A DNA stretch of 64,000 bases from Thalassobacillus_A hwangdonensis (GTDB lineage Bacteria; Bacillota; Bacilli; Bacillales; Halobacillaceae), in the NCBI RefSeq assembly GCF_042675915.1, contig NZ_JBHTKL010000006.1:124001-188000 (forward strand). Reading direction: 5' to 3'. The notes below the pieces were generated by a model. The model was not told the origin of the DNA. It made no database searches and saw only the letters and a program-made list of their open reading frames with translations. A program made the position numbers and the translations under genes. Of the stretch, positions 59,068 to 64,000 are shown piece after piece; position 1 is the stretch's first letter, and each line of letters opens with the position of its first letter.

Positions 59068-59606
59068 CAGAAATTCTCCTCCTTCCAATTGTGCTTCATC
59101 CACTTTCTCGCTCTGTAGAGTCGCATTTCCACCGTTTTTTCAGCCAGGTCAAAGGTCTGTGCGATTTCCTCATAGGACTTCCCATCGAGGTAGTAGGCCT
59201 TGACGACACCTTGAAAATTCTTCGGAATGCCATCAAGGTGACGCCTTATATTCCTGATTGATTCTTTCTGGAGCATTTCCTGTTCTGCACTTTCGCTGAT
59301 GTGAATCGTTTGTTCATATGTAGAATCTGATAAGTCCTCTTTCCGTCTCGCTTCTTTGCGCTTATGATCAATCGCTTTATTCAATGCAATTCTGCTCAGC
59401 CATGTTTTGAACCCTTCTGATCGATAACCGGGGAGGGCGTCCATCATTTTAATGAATGTTTCCTGCGCAAGGTCTTCTGCAAGACGCTCATCCCGCACGA
59501 CACCATACGCGACTTTAAAAACGTGATGCTTGTATCGTTCCACCAGCACTCGGATCGCTTGCTGGTTGCCGCTTCTGGCATGCTTGATTAGAAGTTCCTC
59601 CTGAAT
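59067..59606 (-). CDS. ECF-type RNA polymerase sigma factor, apparent ATT start
   Basis: A 179-residue group IV sigma with region 2 (RYKHHVFKVAYGVVRDERLAEDLAQETFIKM, GFKTWLSRIALNKAIDHKR) and region 4 (GVVKAYYLDGKSYEEIAQTFDLAEKTVEMRLYRARKWM). The frame stays open upstream of the first normal start (GTG 59549) with family-like residues EELLIKHARSGNQQAIRVLVE. The only start with a good ribosome binding site is ATT at 59606, 8 nt after AAAGGAGG. It is the first gene of an operon with its anti-sigma and a membrane protein. A possible auto-regulated promoter lies at 59649-59676. Confidence 0.82.
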   Translation of the reverse strand: MQEELLIKHARSGNQQAIRVLVERYKHHVFKVAYGVVRDERLAEDLAQETFIKMMDALPGYRSEGFKTWLSRIALNKAIDHKRKEARRKEDLSDSTYEQTIHISESAEQEMLQKESIRNIRRHLDGIPKNFQGVVKAYYLDGKSYEEIAQTFDLAEKTVEMRLYRARKWMKHNWKEENF

Positions 59607-59648
59607 GTCAGCCCCCTCCTTTCGATCGCTTTTCTCTCTATATTACTT

Positions 59649-59676
59649 GACGAGTGATCGACCAGGAATCCCTACA
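59649..59676 (-). promoter_or_regulatory. Possible ECF-type promoter of the sigma operon
   Basis: On the minus strand TGTAGGGA (59676-59669) and CGTC (59652-59649) are 16 bp apart, about 45 bp before the ATT start. Only the CGTC part resembles known ECF promoters well. Confidence 0.35.
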
Positions 59677-59689
59677 AATTTTCAATAAA

Positions 59690-59730
59690 AAATCCATCCT
59701 GCGAATATTTTCACATGCTCGCAGGATGGA
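59690..59730 (-). terminator. Terminator of the SRAP gene
   Basis: On the minus strand the 12-13 bp stem TCCATCCTGCGA and its complement have a loop of about 13 nt and are followed by T6. Confidence 0.88.
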
Positions 59731-59735
59731 CCATC

Positions 59736-60404
59736 TTAGTTTGCAATTGGCTCGATACACGTCGGACCTTCGTTCTTCGCGGAATTGACGTAATCACTCA
59801 CATCGTAAGCATCAAGGTCTTCCATTTCCATTTGTTGAAGAAATTGAAGCGCTTGGTCAGGCTTCCACTTAGTAGGACTGATCCACTCGTCTTCCATTTC
59901 TTTCGGAAGGATGATCGGCATCCGGTTGTGGATCGGCTCCATGAAGGAATTCGCATCCTGAGTGAGGATCGTACAGGTAAACAATTCTTCATCCTCGCTC
60001 CCCCACTTATCCCATAAACCGGCAAACGCAAACAGACTGCGGTCCTTCAACGAAATTCGCTTTGCCTGTTTTTCCTTACCGTTGCGCTGCCATTCATAAA
60101 AGCTGTCGGCGATGATCAAACAGCGCTTACTGGTCATCAGACGCTTGAAGCTCGGCTTTTCGTGAGCAGTTTCGCTGCGGGCATTGATCATCTTATAGCC
60201 TATTTTTGGATCCTTCGCCCAGCCGGGAACAAGTCCCCACTTGAGAAAACCCGCTCGTTTTTCATTTCCATCATGGATGACTGCTACTACTTTTTGACCC
60301 GGCGCAATGTTGTACCTTGGTGTGTATCCGTTTATACGATGCTCCAGCCCAAATTCACGTAAAATCTCAACTTCTTCAGCCAGCAGTGTGTACCTTCCGC
60401 ACAT
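59736..60404 (-). CDS. SOS-response-associated peptidase (SRAP/YedK-HMCES family)
   Basis: A 222-residue protein that crosslinks to abasic sites in single-stranded DNA. The catalytic cysteine is residue 2 (MCGRYT), so the start must be ATG at 60404, which has AAGGAGG upstream. The other active-site residues are in NARSET, SFYEW and PIHNRMPIIL. No LexA box was seen nearby. Single gene with its own terminator. Confidence 0.93.
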   Translation of the reverse strand: MCGRYTLLAEEVEILREFGLEHRINGYTPRYNIAPGQKVVAVIHDGNEKRAGFLKWGLVPGWAKDPKIGYKMINARSETAHEKPSFKRLMTSKRCLIIADSFYEWQRNGKEKQAKRISLKDRSLFAFAGLWDKWGSEDEELFTCTILTQDANSFMEPIHNRMPIILPKEMEDEWISPTKWKPDQALQFLQQMEMEDLDAYDVSDYVNSAKNEGPTCIEPIAN

Positions 60405-60448
60405 GGACAAACGCCTCCTTGATTGAAGTGTTTACGATTGAAATTCCT

Positions 60449-61183
60449 TTAATTCTCTTGGATCACTTTTAATTCATCGATCGCTTCTTTTATCTTGCTT
60501 TCTGCTTCTGCAGATAGTTCCGGAAGTTTGCGATCTGCATATTCTGACGGATTAATCGGGTGGCATACGTTCAAGTAGATATCCGCCGGTTTGATTTTCC
60601 CATCGTTTTGTTCCATTACTTTATAACTACCGTCGATTGCCACAGGGACAATCGGGACACCTGCTTTGACAGCCAGCCTGAAGCTTCCCGGTTTAAAAGG
60701 GAGTAAGTCGCTCGATTTCGATCGTGTTCCCTCCGGAAAAATCAGCATGGAGTGACCGTTTTTCAGGTTGTCGATAGCTCCGTTTAACGCCCGGACTGCC
60801 TGCCGTTTATCTGTACGATCGATGAAGACACTGTGGATCGCATTCATCCAGCCTTTTACGACCGGCCACTTTTCCATTTCGATTTTTGAGATGAACCCAA
60901 ACGGTTTCTGTAAATGGCCAAGCAGGGCAAGAATATCGAAATTCCCTTGGTGATTGGCCACAAGCAGTGCAGGTCCCTCCGGCATTCGATCCTCGTTAAT
61001 GACGCGTACTGTTGACCCGGATTGTCGGACAACTCCTCTTGCCCAATGTTTCGGCATTGCAAAAATCGCTTCATCCTTTTCCTTGGCAGGCATATCAGCC
61101 GGCAGTTTCTTTACCTTTCGTAATTCCGGAATGCTCCGGAACAAATAAGAAAAAGCATAAGTATATGTAAAAAGTCCCCTCAT
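60449..61183 (-). CDS. plsC: 1-acyl-sn-glycerol-3-phosphate acyltransferase
   Basis: A 244-residue PlsC-family enzyme that makes phosphatidic acid at the inner face of the membrane. Catalytic HX4D is NHQGNFD (H78, D83), and the glycerol-phosphate-binding FPEGTRS is near 148-154. An N-terminal hydrophobic stretch (2-16) anchors it. ATG at 61183 with GGGGG upstream is preferred to GTG at 61210. The palindromic repeat copy B follows its upstream region. Confidence 0.92.
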   Translation of the reverse strand: MRGLFTYTYAFSYLFRSIPELRKVKKLPADMPAKEKDEAIFAMPKHWARGVVRQSGSTVRVINEDRMPEGPALLVANHQGNFDILALLGHLQKPFGFISKIEMEKWPVVKGWMNAIHSVFIDRTDKRQAVRALNGAIDNLKNGHSMLIFPEGTRSKSSDLLPFKPGSFRLAVKAGVPIVPVAIDGSYKVMEQNDGKIKPADIYLNVCHPINPSEYADRKLPELSAEAESKIKEAIDELKVIQEN

Positions 61184-61239
61184 TTGCGATGAATCCCCCT
61201 TCAATTTCACCCCCCATTATACACGAAACATGCATAAAT

Positions 61240-61283
61240 GGGGACAGTCCCTCAACGCTTTAAAGCACTGAGGGACTGTCCCC
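61240..61283. repeat. Dispersed palindromic repeat, copy B
   Basis: GGGGACAGTCCCTC and GAGGGACTGTCCCC-type arms flank AACGCTTTAAAGCACT. It is 44 bp long and is preceded by TGCATAAA, as is copy C. It lies between plsC and the tetR terminator. Confidence 0.88.
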
Positions 61284-61298
61284 CCATTGCTTTACAGT

Positions 61299-61331
61299 AT
61301 AAAAGCCTCGCCGGGTTGGCGAGGCTTTTGG
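61299..61331. terminator. Terminator of the ABC-tetR operon
   Basis: The perfect 12-bp stem AAAAGCCTCGCC/GGCGAGGCTTTT has a 5-nt loop. Confidence 0.88.
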
Positions 61332-61333
61332 AT

Positions 61334-62002
61334 TCATTTATTGGATGATTCAGTTGATAAGCCGTGGAGCATGAATTCGATTGTCCGTTCCATTTCTGCT
61401 TCGTCATCCCAGTCTGCATCCGGCATGATGATGAATCTTGTAATCAAAAAACCGAATATCGTTGTCATCGTCATTCGAATGATCGTGTGGACGGGAAAAT
61501 CAACCAAAATCCCTTCCTCCTGGTTTTTGTGAATCAATTCTTTGAAGCGTGGATAAGCCTTTTCCATGAATACCCCTTTAAAGGCAGTGTGTATTTCATT
61601 ATGAAAGGCTGCTTCCTGAAGAAGAATTTTCAACATCGGCACATTTTTTTTGGCAAACTCATATCTGTTCCGCATGATTTTCCTTAATAAGTCCTTATAA
61701 TCAGAAGGTGCTTCTGCAAATACTTGATTAATAAAATGGGTAGCAAAAAACGGCATCGCGACCTTCGTAATCATTGGCATTACAATGGACAGCAGCAAAT
61801 CTTTCTTAGTTTTATAGTGACGGAAAATCGTTCCTTCCGCTACCTCCGCCCTCTTTGCTATTTCACTTGTCGAGGTGGCAGCATAGCCTTTTTCCGAAAA
61901 GATCTCGATCGCAGCTTCGAGAATTTTCGCTTGCTTAGGTGTAAGATCGGGTTCTTTTTCTGCAGCTTCGATCAATTGCTGCAAATACTGTTTTTCGTCC
62001 AT
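61334..62002 (-). CDS. TetR-family regulator of the adjacent ABC exporter
   Basis: A 222-residue repressor with a 20-residue charged N-terminal extension before the TetR helix-turn-helix (SEIAKRAEVAEGTIFRHYKTKKDLL, about 46-70). The C-terminal half is helical and variable. It lies 31 bp after the ABC permease gene on the same strand, so it is the third gene of the operon it probably represses through the sites at 63797-63856. Confidence 0.9.
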   Translation of the reverse strand: MDEKQYLQQLIEAAEKEPDLTPKQAKILEAAIEIFSEKGYAATSTSEIAKRAEVAEGTIFRHYKTKKDLLLSIVMPMITKVAMPFFATHFINQVFAEAPSDYKDLLRKIMRNRYEFAKKNVPMLKILLQEAAFHNEIHTAFKGVFMEKAYPRFKELIHKNQEEGILVDFPVHTIIRMTMTTIFGFLITRFIIMPDADWDDEAEMERTIEFMLHGLSTESSNK

Positions 62003-62033
62003 ATTCTGCCCCTCCTATCGCTTCATTCCTCTA

Positions 62034-63059
62034 TTATAGACTGCGGTGCCGTTTCAATGCCACTATATTCAGCAAGATGAACACCAGGGCGAACCCGATA
62101 AGAATTACCAACTGAACGTATATTTCTTCGATTCCTTTTCCACGGATCATTACTTCCCTCAACGCTTCTGCTCCATAGGTGAGCGGCATCACTTTGCCGA
62201 TTGCTCGAACCCAGGGCTCCATCGTGTCAAGGTTGAACATTCCGGAAAAGAAGACCTGAGGGACAATGACCAAAGGAATGAACTGGATCATTTGAAACTC
62301 ATTTTTTGCATAAGCAGATAATAGCGTGCCAAGGCTCAGTGCAGTCATTGCGAGCAGGAAGGTGACAAGCATGACATACCAGAAGCTTCCGTCCATGAAC
62401 ATGCCAAGACCATAGATCGCATAGGCAGCAATGATCAAGGACTGGACGATCGTAAAGATTCCAAACCCTCCTAGATAACCTACGACAATTTCCCATCTTT
62501 TTAGCGGGGTGGATAACAGTCGCTCCAAAGTCCCTTGGGTACGTTCACGCAAAAACGACACCCCTCCTACAATAAACACGAAAAAGAAAACAAAAAATCC
62601 GATGAGGACCGGACCGACGTTATCAAATAGATTCAGATCGGAAGAACCATGCAAGTACTTGATCGTTGGATCAATGGTTTGTTGATCGGATGCCATCGAC
62701 TTACTCGTTTGCTGAAGCAGCTTTTGAACGGCTGCATTAGCATTCGGATCACTTCCTTCGAGCTTTACCACAGGTTTGTTTTCACTCCATTGGATCGTAG
62801 CATCTATTTCTTTCTCCTCCAGAGCTTCATCTGCTTCATCCTGGGACATTGTTTCAATTACGGCATCGCCTGATTCAAGTGCTGTTTGAAAAGGGGCAGG
62901 AACATCAATTATCGCAATTTCAGGTTGATACGTATCCCCATCCAATACCAGCCACATTAATGTCAAAACTAAAAGTGGTGCAGCGATCATCAATGCAATG
63001 CTTCGCTTGTCACGTCTGAACTGGGCAAGAATTCGTTTGATCATTGCAATCGTCTTCAT
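62034..63059 (-). CDS. ABC-2 type transporter permease
   Basis: A 341-residue ABC-2 (YhgE/Pip-like to NodJ) permease with one N-terminal helix (about 18-38), an extracytoplasmic domain of about 130 residues, and five helices ending in AEALREVMIRGKGIEEIYVQLVILIGFALVFILLN. The start overlaps the ATPase stop (ATGA), so the two are translationally coupled. Likely a drug or antimicrobial exporter. Confidence 0.9.
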   Translation of the reverse strand: MKTIAMIKRILAQFRRDKRSIALMIAAPLLVLTLMWLVLDGDTYQPEIAIIDVPAPFQTALESGDAVIETMSQDEADEALEEKEIDATIQWSENKPVVKLEGSDPNANAAVQKLLQQTSKSMASDQQTIDPTIKYLHGSSDLNLFDNVGPVLIGFFVFFFVFIVGGVSFLRERTQGTLERLLSTPLKRWEIVVGYLGGFGIFTIVQSLIIAAYAIYGLGMFMDGSFWYVMLVTFLLAMTALSLGTLLSAYAKNEFQMIQFIPLVIVPQVFFSGMFNLDTMEPWVRAIGKVMPLTYGAEALREVMIRGKGIEEIYVQLVILIGFALVFILLNIVALKRHRSL

Positions 63060-63778
63060 TTGCCTGCACCTCCGTATTGAAGAAATGCTTCCTCGATGGA
63101 ATCTACTTGAACATTGTGTTTGAGATCATTAGGCGTCCCCTGCGCAATGATCGATCCGTCCCTTAACAATGCCAATCGGTCACATTTTTCTGCTTCATCC
63201 ATCACGTGGGTGGTGACAATGATCGTTTTTCCGCTTTCTTTTAAACGATATAGTTCATTCCAAATCGATTGCCTTAAAATAGGATCAATTCCAACCGTTG
63301 GTTCATCCAGGATCAACACATCAGGTTCGTGAAGAAGTGCAGCTGCCAGTGACAGCCTTCTTTTCATTCCACCTGAGTAATTTTCAACGCGTTTATCCAA
63401 ATGGTCCAGTAGATCCACTACTGCACCGAATTTCTGAATGGCATTTTTTCTCTCTGTCTTTTTCATCTCATAAATAGATGCAAAAAAGTCCAGATTTTCT
63501 CGCCCTGATAGTTCTGTGTATAAAGCATCTGATTGCGCCATGAATCCAATTTTCCTCATCTGTTGCAATGAAGGCATTATGGTCCCCTGAACAGTGGACG
63601 TTCCCCTGGTAGGGCTCAAAATTCCAGTTATGATTTTCACCAGTGTCGTTTTTCCAGCACCAGAAGGCCCCAACAAACCGAAAATTTCTCCATTCTTAAC
63701 GGATAAATCTACATTATCCAGTACTACTTCCTTTCCAAATGAGTGAGCTACGTTGTGAAGATTGATGACCTCATTCAT
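63056..63778 (-). CDS. ABC transporter ATP-binding protein
   Basis: A 240-residue exporter ATPase. Walker A GPSGAGKTT is at 37-45, Q-loop GFMAQSDALYTELS, signature YSGGMKRRLSLAAALL, Walker B LILDEPTVGIDP and switch His in VTTHVMDEAEKCD. It is the first gene of an ATPase-permease-TetR operon with an operator-flanked promoter upstream. Confidence 0.93.
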   Translation of the reverse strand: MNEVINLHNVAHSFGKEVVLDNVDLSVKNGEIFGLLGPSGAGKTTLVKIITGILSPTRGTSTVQGTIMPSLQQMRKIGFMAQSDALYTELSGRENLDFFASIYEMKKTERKNAIQKFGAVVDLLDHLDKRVENYSGGMKRRLSLAAALLHEPDVLILDEPTVGIDPILRQSIWNELYRLKESGKTIIVTTHVMDEAEKCDRLALLRDGSIIAQGTPNDLKHNVQVDSIEEAFLQYGGAGK

Positions 63779-63796
63779 ATGACCCCTCCTCCAAGC

Positions 63797-63856
63797 GAGT
63801 GATTACTCACTTCTATTATAACGAGTAGTGGAAATTTGTAAAGTGAGTAATCACTC
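63797..63856 (-). promoter_or_regulatory. Promoter with two inverted TetR operator copies
   Basis: GAGTGATTACTCACTT (63797-63812) recurs as its exact reverse complement at 63841-63856. Between and over them lie -35 TTTACA (63842-63837) and -10 TATAAT (63820-63815) on the minus strand, 16 bp apart. One operator covers the -35 side and one the start point. Confidence 0.78.
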
Positions 63857-63880
63857 ACACTAATAATTTATGCATAAAAA

Positions 63881-63924
63881 GGGACAGTCCCTCAACGCTT
63901 TAAAGCGCTGAGGGACTGTCCCCC
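63881..63924. repeat. Dispersed palindromic repeat, copy C
   Basis: Arms GGGACAGTCCCTC and GAGGGACTGTCCC flank AACGCTTTAAAGCGCT. It is preceded by TGCATAAA, as is copy B, and lies just upstream of the ABC operon promoter. Confidence 0.88.
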
Positions 63925-63952
63925 TATTCATAATCCCATTCGGTTGTTGATT

Positions 63953-64000
63953 TTATTTCCGTATGTCCGGAATGCGGATGACTGCTTCATCCTCCGCTTC
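63953..64000 (-). CDS. Possible C-terminal end of a gene entering from the right edge
   Basis: On the minus strand, codons from base 64000 read EAEDEAVIRIPDIRK and then stop (TAA at 63953-63955). It is too short to assign. Another frame is also open here, so the existence of this gene is only suggested. Confidence 0.3.
   Translation of the reverse strand, partial: EAEDEAVIRIPDIRK

Overview
The window is chromosomal DNA of a spore-forming, probably salt-adapted member of the Bacillaceae (Halobacillus/Thalassobacillus/Virgibacillus-like). The evidence is the gene set: PdaA (spore-cortex muramic lactam), a sporulation-type PAS kinase with Spo0A boxes, bacillithiol deacetylase BshB2, TypA, several Yfk-family proteins (YfkD, YfkF, YfkH, YfkJ) and many sodium-coupled carriers (BCCT, SSS, AlsT, YuiF-type antiporter). 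Ribosome binding sites are strong Gram-positive ones and GTG/TTG starts are frequent. No phage, IS element, CRISPR array, rRNA or tRNA was seen.

Layout. 1-9.5 kb: tail of a membrane protein, an SDR dehydrogenase, two GNATs, the pseudouridine catabolism pair psuG-psuK, a YjcD-like helicase with an MscS channel, a DUF3006 protein, and a TetR-controlled SMR efflux pair. 9.5-14.8 kb: anchored MsrA, a MutS2-like ATPase without the Smr domain that is preceded by a 370-nt leader RNA, an isochorismatase-fold hydrolase with nadE, and bshB2. 14.8-25.3 kb: ABC-2 exporter with DUF4064, a VC0807 membrane protein flanked by two phased repeat arrays, MOSC protein, TypA, a two-component system with a copper/YtkA-type lipoprotein, and an SSS symporter with its 35-residue accessory peptide. 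25.3-42.3 kb: PCD dehydratase, BCCT carrier, acyl-CoA synthetase, YitT, PAS kinase, AlkA-type glycosylase, PdaA, antiporter, MscS, YfkD, OsmC, YfkF. 42.3-51.7 kb is a metal island: znuA, zur, a broken znuB, znuC, a YcgR/YcgQ pair, an amino-acid ABC pair and a ZosA-like P-type ATPase. 51.7-64 kb: yfkJ-(ytxH-like)-yfkH, AlsT, a GGDEF/EAL protein, an ECF sigma/anti-sigma/membrane operon, SRAP, PlsC, and an ABC exporter with its own TetR.

The most interesting item is the leader of the MutS2-like gene (12220-12557, minus strand). It has a promoter, a UUCG hairpin, a well-initiated 7-codon leader peptide (MSVSVLN), mutually nested helices in which the leader codons themselves pair with downstream RNA, and two successive intrinsic terminators before the gene. 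This is the layout of ribosome-stalling attenuators known from antibiotic-resistance genes. MutS2 is known in B. subtilis as a factor acting on collided ribosomes, so a stalled-ribosome sensor in front of a MutS2 relative is a coherent, testable and possibly undescribed system.

Other unexplained signals: three intergenic arrays, each of six short cores spaced 20-21 bp (two with a TTTGTTTAAATAA-like core, one with TGACCGA); a dispersed 42-44 bp palindromic repeat present three times; an in-frame stop in znuB; and two genes whose only well-placed start codon is non-canonical (ATC for the YcgQ-like gene, ATT for the ECF sigma gene). All family assignments are from reading the sequence and memory of the families; no search was run.
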